64,000 nt of DNA. Source: Chitinophaga polysaccharea. GTDB taxonomy: Bacteria > Bacteroidota > Bacteroidia > Chitinophagales > Chitinophagaceae. Location: contig NZ_VIWO01000001.1 of assembly GCF_007829335.1 (NCBI RefSeq), forward strand, positions 992,001 through 1,056,000, in the 5' to 3' direction. The position numbers and the translations under genes were made by a program. The notes under the pieces are model-generated. The model saw only the letters and a program-made list of their open reading frames with translations, was not told the origin of the DNA and did not search any database. This document shows, piece after piece, positions 1-8,633 of this stretch (position 1 is the stretch's first letter; the number at the start of each line of letters is the position of its first letter).

Positions 1-195
1 GTAGGTTTCTACATGGGTACATTTGGTCTGTTCTTTACCTGCTATTTCTTGTTCGCTAAATATTTCCCTGTAATTGCTGTAGCGGAAATCAAGTCTATCC
101 TGAAGACTTCCGGTGAGAATTTCAAGGAGAAAATGGTGGTATACGAAGAAGAAAGTGCCGAGAAATTTGCACATGACGTAGCGCATGCACATTAA
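1..195 (+). CDS. actC: ActC, NrfD-like membrane subunit of alternative complex III (3' end only)
   Basis: The frame is open from base 1, so only the last 64 codons are visible and the start lies outside the window. The segment has one hydrophobic stretch (VGFYMGTFGLFFTCYFLFAK) followed by a charged, acidic cytoplasmic tail ending DVAHAH. That fits the C-terminus of an NrfD/PsrC-type quinol-oxidising subunit. The identification rests mainly on position: actD, actE and actF follow at once in the canonical order of the alternative complex III operon. In that complex ActC is an integral membrane subunit with a menaquinol site. Known of the family: about 10 membrane helices and ~460 residues; none of this can be checked here. 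Confidence 0.8.
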   Translation, partial: VGFYMGTFGLFFTCYFLFAKYFPVIAVAEIKSILKTSGENFKEKMVVYEEESAEKFAHDVAHAH

Positions 196-243
196 TTAGA
201 CGAATCAAGAGATTTATTAACTGGAATTTGAATTTTTAAATAT

Positions 244-837
244 ATGGCTGTTAAAAAATTTGTTGTAGGCTTGTTTGACGATGAGGCAGTGTTGTTCCCG
301 GCAGTGAAGAAAGTACGTGCTGCTGGTTACAAATTGCACGATGTATACACTCCTTTTCCTGTTCACGGCCTCGATCATGCAATGGGTTTAAGAGAAACCA
401 GCCTGCACACAGCCGGTTTCGTATACGGTATCACCGGTACTACTACAGCATTATCCTTCATGAGCTGGGTATTTAATTCAGACTGGCCGTTGAATATTGG
501 TGGTAAACCACACTTCCCGCTCCCTGCATTCATTCCTATCACTTTTGAGTTGACCGTATTGTTTGCGGCGGTAGGTATGGTGATGACTTTCTGCTATTTG
601 TGCCAGCTGATGCCGTTTGTAAAGAAACACATCTTCCATCCCAGACAAACAGATGATAAATTTGTAATGGTGATAGAAGTAACCGAAAAAACCAATGCAG
701 AAGAAGTGAAAAGCTTCCTCGCTGGCGCTGGTGCTCAGGATATTAACGAGCAGAAAGCTGAAGCTGGTTGGTGGTTCGGAAGATGGGATAAGGATGATGA
801 GCCTTATCTGCGTAAGATTCAGACCACAAACGCTTAA
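244..837 (+). CDS. actD: ActD, DUF3341 subunit of alternative complex III
   Basis: 197 residues, usual length for DUF3341. The N-terminus (MAVKKFVVGLFDDEAVLFPA) is a ferredoxin-like fold segment, followed by the family motif YTPFPVHGLDHAMGLRETSL around residues 36-55. Two membrane helices follow (about 57-77 and 98-120), then a second soluble lobe. ActD is a small two-helix subunit packed against ActC and ActF in the quinol:cytochrome c/oxidase oxidoreductase. It begins 48 bases after actC and is probably co-transcribed. No heme motif is present, as expected. Assignment is secure from sequence and context together. Confidence 0.93.
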   Translation: MAVKKFVVGLFDDEAVLFPAVKKVRAAGYKLHDVYTPFPVHGLDHAMGLRETSLHTAGFVYGITGTTTALSFMSWVFNSDWPLNIGGKPHFPLPAFIPITFELTVLFAAVGMVMTFCYLCQLMPFVKKHIFHPRQTDDKFVMVIEVTEKTNAEEVKSFLAGAGAQDINEQKAEAGWWFGRWDKDDEPYLRKIQTTNA

Positions 838-921
838 TTATAATTAACAGCTAAAACATACAGTTGCGACATTAGGATTTGAGCAAGCAAGAACTAATGA
901 AAGCTAGATAAATAATTTCTG

Positions 922-1533
922 ATGAAAAGGACTTCCAACATATTGATTGTAGCCGCATTGGCAACTGGAGCTTTCCTGGCAGCCTGTAACAGAGGGGAGC
1001 ATAACAGAAAGCCCGGCAGGATTTATATGCCAGACATGTATGAATCCCGTGCGTACGAATTTTACAGTGCTCGTTTGTCAGGCCTGAAGCCAGTGGAAGG
1101 AACAGTAAAAAGAGGTGAACTTTTGCCATACCATCTGAAAGAATCAGATACGGCGCTGGCTAATCTGGTGAAGAATCCATTAACTATCACGCCAACTGAT
1201 CTGAAAGAAGGCGAACGTTTATTTAATATCTATTGCGGTATCTGCCATGGTACTGCGCTGGATGGCAACGGTCCCCTCTACAAAGGTGGTGAAGGGCCAT
1301 TTTCTGCCGCTCCTGCCAACCTGATAGCTGGTGCAAAATCCGGTTATACAGAAGGCCGCCTGTTTCATGTAATGACCTATGGTTTTAACATGATGGGTAG
1401 CTACGCCAGCCAACTCGACAGGGAACAACGCTGGAAAGTGGCTGCTTATATCAGAAGCAAACAGCCAGGCGCTGTTGCTCCTGCTGCCGCTCCCGCTAAA
1501 GACAGCGCTGCTGCAGTAGTAGCATCTAAATAA
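922..1533 (+). CDS. actE: ActE, monoheme cytochrome c lipoprotein of alternative complex III
   Basis: 203 residues. A lipoprotein signal peptide ends in the lipobox LAAC (Cys22), so the protein is anchored to a membrane on the periplasmic side. A single heme c site, C105-G-I-C108-H109, is followed by GTALDGNGP and, near residues 152-158, Met residues (MTYGFNMMGSY) that can supply the distal axial ligand. The tail is Ala/Pro-rich. ActE passes electrons from the pentaheme subunit ActA to the terminal acceptor, here presumably the caa3-type oxidase encoded downstream. Length and single CxxCH match ActE rather than a free cytochrome c. Confidence 0.93.
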   Translation: MKRTSNILIVAALATGAFLAACNRGEHNRKPGRIYMPDMYESRAYEFYSARLSGLKPVEGTVKRGELLPYHLKESDTALANLVKNPLTITPTDLKEGERLFNIYCGICHGTALDGNGPLYKGGEGPFSAAPANLIAGAKSGYTEGRLFHVMTYGFNMMGSYASQLDREQRWKVAAYIRSKQPGAVAPAAAPAKDSAAAVVASK

Positions 1534-1576
1534 TGAGTTAAAACTGAATTTCAATCAAGTATTTTAATATACAGTA

Positions 1577-2782
1577 ATGAAAGACCAATTTGTAGTACCG
1601 GCAAGATTAAAAAAAACCAGCTTCGTGTTAATGGGCGTGGGCTTGCTGACGTTATTGATCGGATTAGTTGCGTTTAGAGGCGAACACTCGACACGGTTTT
1701 GGGCCGGTCTGTTGCAAAACAGCAGCTTCTTTTTGCTGATTACATTGGCAAGCACCTTTTTTATCGCTGCTACCACCCTCGCACATGGTGGTTGGCAAAT
1801 CGCGTTCCGCCGCGTTCCTGAAGCTATTTCAATGGCAGTACCTGTTCTGGCAGCCATTTTATTTATAGTAGTAATGATCCTCGTGTTTGGCGGAAGAGAT
1901 GATATCTATCACTGGGTAAATCCTCACCACGTTGCGGAAGATAAAATCCTCACCTGGAAATCTGCTTTCCTGAACAAAGGATTCTTTACTATCGCTACTA
2001 TCCTCACACTGGGCCTCTGGGTATTCTTTACCGTAAGACTCCGTAAGATGTCTATCGAAGAAGATGGATGGGATCTGCGTCCTGAAACCGGCCGTAAACT
2101 GCTCTGGAGAAATACCGTTGTTTGCGGCGCCTTCCTGGTAGTTTTCACCCTCAGCGTTGGTTCTACCACTCCATGGATCTGGTTAATGAGCATCGATGCA
2201 CACTGGTTCTCTACCATGTACAGCTGGTACACTTTCGCAAGTACCTGGGTTTCCGGTCTTGCACTGATCTCCCTGTTTGTAGTATACCTGAAAAAACATG
2301 GTTACCTGACCTTCGTAACAGAAGAACACCTGCATGACCTGGGTAAATTCATGTTTGCATTCAGTATCTTCTGGACTTACCTCTGGTTCTCCCAGTACAT
2401 GCTGATCTGGTACGCTAACATGCCAGAAGAAACTGAATACTTCCAACCTCGAGTTTGGGGCCAGTGGAGACCAATTTTCTTCCTCAATCTCCTGATCAAC
2501 TTTGTTACACCGTTACTGTTCCTGATGAAAAGGGACACTAAGCGTAACTATACAGCCGTTGTATTCATCGCTATCGTGATCATCTTCGGTCACTGGCTGG
2601 ATTTCTGGCAAATGGTATCCCCCGGTACCGTGAAAGACCTGGTATTCCCATGGTTTGAATTCGGACTCGGACTTGGTTTTGTAGGACTGATCATCTTCCT
2701 GGTTGCTAATCAACTGACGAAGGCTGCACTGGTTCCGAAAAACCATCCTTACCTGAAGGAAAGTATCGTTCACCACACCTAA
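1577..2782 (+). CDS. actF: ActF, second quinol-binding-like membrane subunit of alternative complex III
   Basis: 401 residues with about ten hydrophobic helices spread from residue 15 to the end. It is the NrfD-like partner of ActC, typical of the Bacteroidota 'quinol:cytochrome c oxidoreductase quinone-binding subunit 2'. Motifs include ARLKKTSFVLMGVGLLTLLIG at the start and WLDFWQMVSPG near residue 340. The gene lies 43 bases after actE and 63 before coxB, so the ACIII and oxidase genes look like one transcription unit. Whether ActF keeps a functional quinone site cannot be told from sequence alone; in solved complexes ActC carries the main site. Confidence 0.92.
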   Translation: MKDQFVVPARLKKTSFVLMGVGLLTLLIGLVAFRGEHSTRFWAGLLQNSSFFLLITLASTFFIAATTLAHGGWQIAFRRVPEAISMAVPVLAAILFIVVMILVFGGRDDIYHWVNPHHVAEDKILTWKSAFLNKGFFTIATILTLGLWVFFTVRLRKMSIEEDGWDLRPETGRKLLWRNTVVCGAFLVVFTLSVGSTTPWIWLMSIDAHWFSTMYSWYTFASTWVSGLALISLFVVYLKKHGYLTFVTEEHLHDLGKFMFAFSIFWTYLWFSQYMLIWYANMPEETEYFQPRVWGQWRPIFFLNLLINFVTPLLFLMKRDTKRNYTAVVFIAIVIIFGHWLDFWQMVSPGTVKDLVFPWFEFGLGLGFVGLIIFLVANQLTKAALVPKNHPYLKESIVHHT

Positions 2783-2845
2783 TTAGGTGATAACGAAGAT
2801 TAGGCAAAAGAAAAGCATTAGATAACTTAATTATTTCATATAGCA

Positions 2846-3889
2846 ATGTCAGGATTTTTAGCAGTCTTAGTTGTTGTTCTCATATTCATAGTCATCTTCC
2901 AGATTGCGAAGGCGAGCGAATATGTGTCCATATTGAAGGGAGAAAAGAAAGCGCGTGAGCAAAGCAACCGTATAAATGGTTTCCTGCTGATAGCATTCCT
3001 GGTGCTGGGGCTTATAGGCGTGTACTACTGTAACGATTTGCTGAAAGGCAAAATCCTGGGCGAATCTGCTTCAGTACAAGGCGAAGGTGTCGATACCCTC
3101 ATTTACGTAACACTGGCCATCACCGGTATCGTGTTCATTATTACCCAGATTCTGTTGTTCTGGTTTGCATTTAAATACCAGGAAAAAGAAGGTCGTAAAG
3201 CCTTCTATTTCCCACACAATAACAAACTGGAAGTTATCTGGACTGTTATCCCAGCCATTGCGCTGACCGTTCTGGTAGCTTTTGGCCTGAAACACTGGTT
3301 CCAACTGACTTCCGATGCTCCAAAAGATGCACAGGTAGTAGAAGTAACTGGTAAACAGTTTAACTGGATCTTCCGTTATCCTGGTAAAGATGGTCAATTG
3401 GGTCGCCGCGACTTCAAAGACATCGATCCAGGTGCTGGTAATGAACTGGGTATGGATTGGAACGATCCGCTGAACAAGGATGACTTTATGCCTACCGAAG
3501 TTCACCTGGTAGTGGGCAAACCGGTTAAATTCATCATCGGTTCCCGCGATGTTATCCACGACGTAGGTTTACCTCACTTCCGTATGAAAATGGATGCGGT
3601 GCCTGGTATCCCTACTACCCTCTGGTTTACTCCTAAGTACACCACCAAACAAATGAAAGAAAAAACCGGTAACCCGGATTTCACATATGAAATTTCATGT
3701 GATCAGATGTGCGGTAGCGGCCACTACTCTATGAGAGGTGTGATCGTAGTAGAAACTCAGGAAGAATTTGACGCCTGGGCAGCCAAACAAAAATCAACAT
3801 ACAGTCTGACCCACGCTGATACAGCAGCTCCCACAGGAGCCCCTAAGGCAGACAGCACACAAAAAGTAGTAGCTGCTGTTACTAAGTAA
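2846..3889 (+). CDS. coxB: Cytochrome c oxidase subunit II with CuA site
   Basis: 347 residues. There are three hydrophobic helices (about 4-22, 45-62 and 88-112) rather than the usual two; the extra N-terminal helix is common in Bacteroidota. The periplasmic cupredoxin domain carries the binuclear CuA ligands: His238 (in DVIHDVGLPHF), then C285-D-Q-M-C289-G-S-G-H293-Y-S-M296. The position normally filled by Glu, which binds copper through its backbone carbonyl, is Gln287. No fused cytochrome c domain is present, so electrons must come from a separate cytochrome such as ActE. The Ala/Thr/Pro-rich tail after residue 318 looks unstructured. Confidence 0.95.
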   Translation: MSGFLAVLVVVLIFIVIFQIAKASEYVSILKGEKKAREQSNRINGFLLIAFLVLGLIGVYYCNDLLKGKILGESASVQGEGVDTLIYVTLAITGIVFIITQILLFWFAFKYQEKEGRKAFYFPHNNKLEVIWTVIPAIALTVLVAFGLKHWFQLTSDAPKDAQVVEVTGKQFNWIFRYPGKDGQLGRRDFKDIDPGAGNELGMDWNDPLNKDDFMPTEVHLVVGKPVKFIIGSRDVIHDVGLPHFRMKMDAVPGIPTTLWFTPKYTTKQMKEKTGNPDFTYEISCDQMCGSGHYSMRGVIVVETQEEFDAWAAKQKSTYSLTHADTAAPTGAPKADSTQKVVAAVTK

Positions 3890-4000
3890 GCTTAATTTTG
3901 TGTAGAAGAATTTTTGACGGAGTACAATTAAAAACAATAAAGACAAACTGACAAACGACGATACTTCCCGGGCGTTAGTTTATAATAAATCGAACCGATT

Positions 4001-5812
4001 ATGAGTAACGAAGCAACATTGCACAGTCAACAGGAGGTAATGCACGGAGCGCATGATCATCATGATCATGAGCACCACCATGAAGACAGTTTCATTTCGA
4101 AATATGTGTTCAGCATGGATCACAAAATGATCGCCAAACAATTCCTGATTACTGGTATCGTTTGGGCTATCATTGGTGCTTTCTTCTCTGTTCTGTTCCG
4201 TTTGCAACTTGGTTTTCCCGATGCAACTTTCCCATGGCTGGAAAGCATCCTGGGTCATTGGGCTAAAGGTGGCCGCATTACAGCGGAAGCTTACTATGCA
4301 CTGGTAACCATGCATGGTACCATCCTGGTATTCTTTGTATTAACTGCCGGTTTGAGCGGTACCTTCTCTAACCTGTTGATTCCTTTGCAGGTAGGCGCAC
4401 GTGATATGGCCTCTCCTTTCATGAACTGCCTGAGCTATTGGTTTTTCTTCCTGGCCAGCCTGGTAATGATGGCATCCCTGTTCGTTCAAACAGGTCCTGC
4501 TTCCGGAGGTTGGACAATGTATCCGCCATTGAGTGCTTTGGGCGACGCTTCTATCGGTTCTAAAATAGGTGTGGATCTGTGGTTGACCAGTATGGCACTG
4601 TTTGTTGTTTCTCAGTTGCTCGGCGGTTTGAACTACATCTCCACTATCCTGAATATGCGTACCAAAGGTATGGCCATGACTAAAATGCCATTAACCATCT
4701 GGTCATTCTTCTTTACTGCTATCCTGGGTGTACTGTCCTTCCCTGTATTGCTGTCAGGCTTTATCCTGCTGCTGATGGATCGTCACGCAGGTACCAGCTT
4801 CTACCTGTCTGATATCTTCATCGCTGGTAAAGCTTTAGCTAACGAAGGTGGTAGCGCTATCCTCTATCAACACTTATTCTGGTTCTTAGGTCACCCTGAG
4901 GTATATATCATCATCCTCCCTGCTATGGGTATGGTATCTGAAGTATTGGCGGTTAGTTCCCGCAAACCTATCTTCGGTTACCTGGCGATGATCGGCTCCC
5001 TGTTCGCTATCTGTATCCTGGCCTTCCTGGTTTGGGCACACCATATGTTCGTAACAGGTTTGAATCCGTTCCTGGGCGCATTCTTCGTACTCTTAACCTT
5101 ATTGATCGCGGTACCGTCTGCTATCAAGGTATTTAACTGGATCACTACTATCTGGAAGGGTAATATCAACTTTACACCTGCTTCCCTATTCTCTATCGGT
5201 TTCGTGAGCACTTTCATCTCCGGTGGTTTAACAGGTATCTGGTTAGGTAACTCTTCTATCGATATTCACCTGCACGATACCATGTTTGTGATTGCTCACT
5301 TCCACATTGTAATGGGGGTGTCTGCATTCTTTGGTATGTTCGCAGGTATCTACCACTGGTTCCCTAAATTGTATGGCCGTTTCATGAACTCCACCATTGG
5401 TTATATCCACTTCTGGGTAACTATGGTAGGCGCTTACCTGATCTTCTGGCCAATGCACTATGAAGGTATGGCGGGGATGCCAAGAAGATACTATGATGTA
5501 TCTAACTGGGCTTCCTTCAAACAGTTCGGTGGGCTGAACGAATTCATTACCATCGTGGTAATCCTGGTGTTTGCTGTGCAGCTGTTGTTCGTATTCAACT
5601 TCTTCTACAGCATCTTCAAAGGCAGAAAGATGACTACCTTAAATCCATGGCATGCAACTTCCCTGGAATGGACTACACCAATCCATGCTGGTCACGGCAA
5701 CTGGCCTGGCGAAATTCCTGAGGTATATCGTTGGGCTTATGACTATAGCAAGGATGGAAGAGATTTCATTCCACAAACAGAGCCTATCGGTCCTAACGAA
5801 GAAGTACACTAA
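4001..5812 (+). CDS. coxA: Cytochrome c oxidase subunit I (heme-copper oxygen reductase, A family)
   Basis: 603 residues, twelve or more membrane helices. All metal ligands are visible: His105 (low-spin heme), His298-P-E-V-Tyr302 (CuB ligand and its cross-linked tyrosine, defining the A family), His347-His348 (CuB), His433 (high-spin heme) and His435 (low-spin heme). The Cys-free, His-rich N-terminus (HGAHDHHDHEHHHED, residues 12-26) is unusual and may bind metal; that part is inference. It is the catalytic oxygen-reducing, proton-pumping subunit. It follows coxB by 111 bases. Start ATG at 4001 places the His-rich tail in the protein; a later start would remove it. Confidence 0.97.
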   Translation: MSNEATLHSQQEVMHGAHDHHDHEHHHEDSFISKYVFSMDHKMIAKQFLITGIVWAIIGAFFSVLFRLQLGFPDATFPWLESILGHWAKGGRITAEAYYALVTMHGTILVFFVLTAGLSGTFSNLLIPLQVGARDMASPFMNCLSYWFFFLASLVMMASLFVQTGPASGGWTMYPPLSALGDASIGSKIGVDLWLTSMALFVVSQLLGGLNYISTILNMRTKGMAMTKMPLTIWSFFFTAILGVLSFPVLLSGFILLLMDRHAGTSFYLSDIFIAGKALANEGGSAILYQHLFWFLGHPEVYIIILPAMGMVSEVLAVSSRKPIFGYLAMIGSLFAICILAFLVWAHHMFVTGLNPFLGAFFVLLTLLIAVPSAIKVFNWITTIWKGNINFTPASLFSIGFVSTFISGGLTGIWLGNSSIDIHLHDTMFVIAHFHIVMGVSAFFGMFAGIYHWFPKLYGRFMNSTIGYIHFWVTMVGAYLIFWPMHYEGMAGMPRRYYDVSNWASFKQFGGLNEFITIVVILVFAVQLLFVFNFFYSIFKGRKMTTLNPWHATSLEWTTPIHAGHGNWPGEIPEVYRWAYDYSKDGRDFIPQTEPIGPNEEVH

Positions 5813-5834
5813 TATAATTGTTAGAATTCCGGTA

Positions 5835-5868
5835 GGAAGGCGAAAAATCTTCCTCCCGGGATTTTGTT
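5835..5868 (+). terminator. Stem-loop between coxA and ctaB
   Basis: Arms CCGGTAGGAAG and CTTCCTCCCGG enclose a short A-rich loop and are followed by ATTTTG. This is a weak intrinsic terminator or attenuator that could lower transcription beyond coxA. The T-run is short, so termination may be partial. A new promoter box follows at 5883. Confidence 0.45.
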
Positions 5869-5882
5869 CACAGTGATGTTTG

Positions 5883-5890
5883 TAAATTTG
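5883..5890 (+). promoter_or_regulatory. -7 box TAAATTTG ahead of ctaB
   Basis: Exact match to the Bacteroidota TAnnTTTG element; a TTG 19 bases upstream (5864) can serve as the -33 box. It places the ctaB transcript start near 5896 and separates the assembly-factor genes from actCDEF-coxBA. Confidence 0.5.
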
Positions 5891-5926
5891 CTCCGGACTT
5901 AAACCCGGAATGTGGCTAGAAAAAAA

Positions 5927-6826
5927 ATGTTGCAAGAAAACTCCATAAAATTGTCGTCATCATATGCGGTAGCTAGCAAGGTGAAAGATTACTCTCAGCT
6001 GATGAAGTTTAATCTCACCTTTATGGTGGTATTTTCGTCGGTAGTAGGCTATCTGCTGGTGCCGGGCGTGGAGTTTAACTTAGTAAAAGTTCTTTTATTA
6101 TTCGCTGGTGGTTTGCTGGTTTCCGGATCAGCCAATACCATTAACCAGATATGGGAAAGGGAAACAGATAAACTGATGGCCCGTACTGCTGTACGTCCCC
6201 TGCCTTCCGGGCGGATGAACGTTAGCGAGGCGGTGATATTGGCTACTGTAACCGGGTTGGCTGGTATCTTTGTAATGGGATACTGCTTTAACCTCCTTTC
6301 TGCCCTGCTGAGCCTGGTTTCCCTGGTGATGTATGCTTTTCTATACACCCCCTGGAAAAAATGGAACTCATTGGCGGTGCTGATAGGCGCATTTCCCGGC
6401 GCCATGCCTTTATTAATTGGTTGGGCAGCAGGGGCTAATGACCTGAGTTTAGGTGGTTGGTCTTTATTTGCCATCCAGTTTTTGTGGCAGTTCCCGCATT
6501 TCTGGGCTATCGCCTGGATTGCATACAAAGATTACGCGAGGGCAGGCTTTAAAATGTTGCCCGGTAGTGGCGAACCCAACAAGTATACCGCCTTACAGGC
6601 AGCCATGTACACGCTGTTGTTGATTCCCGCCGGTGTAGCGCCTTACCTCCTGAAAATCACAGGCAGTATCTCTGCGATAGTGGCTATTCTCGCTGGTGTG
6701 TTCTTCCTCTACAGGGCAATCAACCTGTACAGAAAGAATGATGTGCCGGCAGCACGCAAGCTGATGTTCGGATCTTATATTTATCTGACTATTGTTCAGC
6801 TGGCGCAGCTACTGGACAAAGCTTAA
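5927..6826 (+). CDS. ctaB: Protoheme IX farnesyltransferase (heme O synthase)
   Basis: 299 residues from ATG 5927; a GTG at 5912 in the same frame is a possible alternative start. UbiA-type prenyltransferase with about nine helices. The first Asp-rich site reads NTINQIWERETDKLMART near residues 70-87, and RPLPSGRM follows, typical of CyoE/CtaB. It attaches a farnesyl group to heme B, giving heme O, the precursor of heme A for subunit I. No ctaA (heme A synthase) is seen in this window. The stop codon lies one base before the next start, so translation of the two is likely coupled. Confidence 0.93.
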   Translation: MLQENSIKLSSSYAVASKVKDYSQLMKFNLTFMVVFSSVVGYLLVPGVEFNLVKVLLLFAGGLLVSGSANTINQIWERETDKLMARTAVRPLPSGRMNVSEAVILATVTGLAGIFVMGYCFNLLSALLSLVSLVMYAFLYTPWKKWNSLAVLIGAFPGAMPLLIGWAAGANDLSLGGWSLFAIQFLWQFPHFWAIAWIAYKDYARAGFKMLPGSGEPNKYTALQAAMYTLLLIPAGVAPYLLKITGSISAIVAILAGVFFLYRAINLYRKNDVPAARKLMFGSYIYLTIVQLAQLLDKA

Positions 6827-6827
6827 A

Positions 6828-7409
6828 ATGAAAAGAGGAGTGATGGATACTATGACATTAGAACAACGTAAGAAAATACATCCGCATAAATATTCCCTAT
6901 GGATTGCTATGGGGAGCATCACTATGATGTTTATCGGGTTTACCAGTGCTTACATTGTTAAAAGATCCCAGGCAAATTGGCTGGCATTTGAACTGCCACA
7001 TATTTTCTGGATATCCACAGCAGTGATTTTAACAAGCAGCCTGACCATTCACCTGGCTTTGAAACAATTCAAAGAAAGGAATATGCAACGCTATAAACAG
7101 TTAATTACGCTGACCGCTATACTGGGTGTGGTGTTTGCTGTTTGCCAATGGATTGGATTTTCTCAGTTGAAGGCAATGGGACTTCCCCTCAACGGGCCAG
7201 TTTCTGCCTCATTTATTTACGTTATCGTAGGCGTACATATGCTGCACGTACTGGGTGGTGTAATTGCACTGCTCATTATGTTTGGCCGGGCTTACAGAAC
7301 CCGCATACGCACCTACAGCGCAGTACCCATTGAAGTAGCCGCTACCTACTGGCATTTCGTGGATATATTGTGGATTTACCTGTTAATTTTTTTAAGTATC
7401 GCCAGATAA
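6828..7409 (+). CDS. Cytochrome c oxidase subunit III, first copy
   Basis: 193 residues from ATG 6828. A second in-frame ATG at 6843, preceded by AGAGGAG, is the alternative and has the better ribosome-binding site. Five hydrophobic helices. The family signature appears as IVGVHMLHVLGGVIALL and, at the end, ATYWHFVDILWIYLLIFL. Subunit III stabilises the oxidase core and contains no redox centre. It is immediately followed by a second subunit III gene; the paired copies are a regular feature of Bacteroidota ACIII/caa3 loci. Confidence 0.93.
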   Translation: MKRGVMDTMTLEQRKKIHPHKYSLWIAMGSITMMFIGFTSAYIVKRSQANWLAFELPHIFWISTAVILTSSLTIHLALKQFKERNMQRYKQLITLTAILGVVFAVCQWIGFSQLKAMGLPLNGPVSASFIYVIVGVHMLHVLGGVIALLIMFGRAYRTRIRTYSAVPIEVAATYWHFVDILWIYLLIFLSIAR

Positions 7410-7436
7410 ACTTTGTAAAATTTTATAAAACTAACA

Positions 7437-8111
7437 ATGGATACAGCAGTTACAGCGAAGAAAAAATGGTGGGCCGGAGGATATTCTCCCTTTAATGTGA
7501 GCTATGGCAAGTTGATGATGTGGTACTTCCTGATGTCAGATGCGTTCACATTCGGCGCATTATTGATAGCATATGGTACCATCCGGTTTTCCAGCCCATC
7601 CTGGCCTGATCCGAATGAAGTGTTCAAATCATTTCCTGGCATGGGCCATGCCGAATTGCCGCTGATGTTTGTGAGCTTAATGACCTTCATTCTCATCATG
7701 AGTTCTGTAACCATGGTACTGGCGGTACACGCTGGTCACATGAGAGATAGGAAAGCAGTAGCTAAATGGTTGCTCCTGACTATCATTGGTGGTTTCGCCT
7801 TCCTGAGCTGCCAGGCATGGGAATGGACACACCTGTTCCACGAAGGTGCATGGTGGGGGCGTAATCCTTTCCTCAATGCAGACGGTACACAGGCTTCTAC
7901 CAACTTCACCAACTTCTTCTTTACCATCACAGGATTCCACGGATTACACGTTACTTCCGGCGTTATCCTCAATATCGTAATCCTCGCTAACGTACTGAAA
8001 GGTACCTACGATCAGAGAGGCCATTACGAAATGGTGGAAAAAGTAGGACTGTACTGGCACTTTGTAGATCTGGTTTGGGTATTCGTATTCACCTGCTTCT
8101 ACCTGCTCTAA
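7437..8111 (+). CDS. coxC: Cytochrome c oxidase subunit III, second copy
   Basis: 224 residues with five or six membrane helices. Motifs: KLMMWYFLMSDAFTFGALLI near the start, FHGLHVTSGVILN in the middle, and GLYWHFVDLVWVFVFTCFYL at the C-terminus, all diagnostic of heme-copper oxidase subunit III. It is longer than the preceding copy and keeps the CQAWEWTHLF segment of the canonical protein, so I take it as the principal subunit III. It lies 27 bases after the first copy, 62 before the subunit IV gene. Confidence 0.94.
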   Translation: MDTAVTAKKKWWAGGYSPFNVSYGKLMMWYFLMSDAFTFGALLIAYGTIRFSSPSWPDPNEVFKSFPGMGHAELPLMFVSLMTFILIMSSVTMVLAVHAGHMRDRKAVAKWLLLTIIGGFAFLSCQAWEWTHLFHEGAWWGRNPFLNADGTQASTNFTNFFFTITGFHGLHVTSGVILNIVILANVLKGTYDQRGHYEMVEKVGLYWHFVDLVWVFVFTCFYLL

Positions 8112-8173
8112 GACAAGATAGGTTATTGATTATTTGGAATCTGATTTTTAGCATTTATTTAATTTAAATAGTA

Positions 8174-8581
8174 ATGGAGCATACACACACTGCAGCAGGA
8201 CACGAAACTGCACATGTTGATTCGTCTACTAAATCTATCTGGAGAACGTTCTGGATCCTGTTGTGTATCACCTTAGTGGAAGTAGGTCTTGCATTTTTAC
8301 ACCTGGAATATGGCTTCCTCCCAAGAGTAGTGCTGAATGCAATATTCATCGGCCTTACCATAGTGAAAGCTTTCTATATCGTAGCGGAATTTATGCACCT
8401 CGGTCATGAAATCAAAAACCTGATCATGACGATCTTAATACCGCTGTTACTGTTCATCTGGTTTATCATCGCATTCCTGTATGAAGGCGACTCCTGGAAG
8501 AACATGCGGAAAGATCTGAAACCAGGTACACCCGTAGAAACACCGAAGATAGGACCAGCTGTAAAGCCAGGACACGTTTAA
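8174..8581 (+). CDS. coxD: Cytochrome c oxidase subunit IV (small hydrophobic subunit)
   Basis: 135 residues, His-rich start (MEHTHTAAGHETAHVD), three membrane helices between residues 20 and 100, and a charged Pro-rich tail. It matches the prokaryotic subunit IV family: WRTFWILLCITLVEVGLAFL and VKAFYIVAEFMHLGHEIKNL, the latter diagnostic. The role is structural. It belongs to the oxidase operon and is followed after 50 bases by the SCO copper chaperone gene. Confidence 0.93.
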   Translation: MEHTHTAAGHETAHVDSSTKSIWRTFWILLCITLVEVGLAFLHLEYGFLPRVVLNAIFIGLTIVKAFYIVAEFMHLGHEIKNLIMTILIPLLLFIWFIIAFLYEGDSWKNMRKDLKPGTPVETPKIGPAVKPGHV

Positions 8582-8633
8582 TTCATTTATAAATTCAAGG
8601 ACCATTTCTCGCAGGGCTATATTAGGAGTTTCA

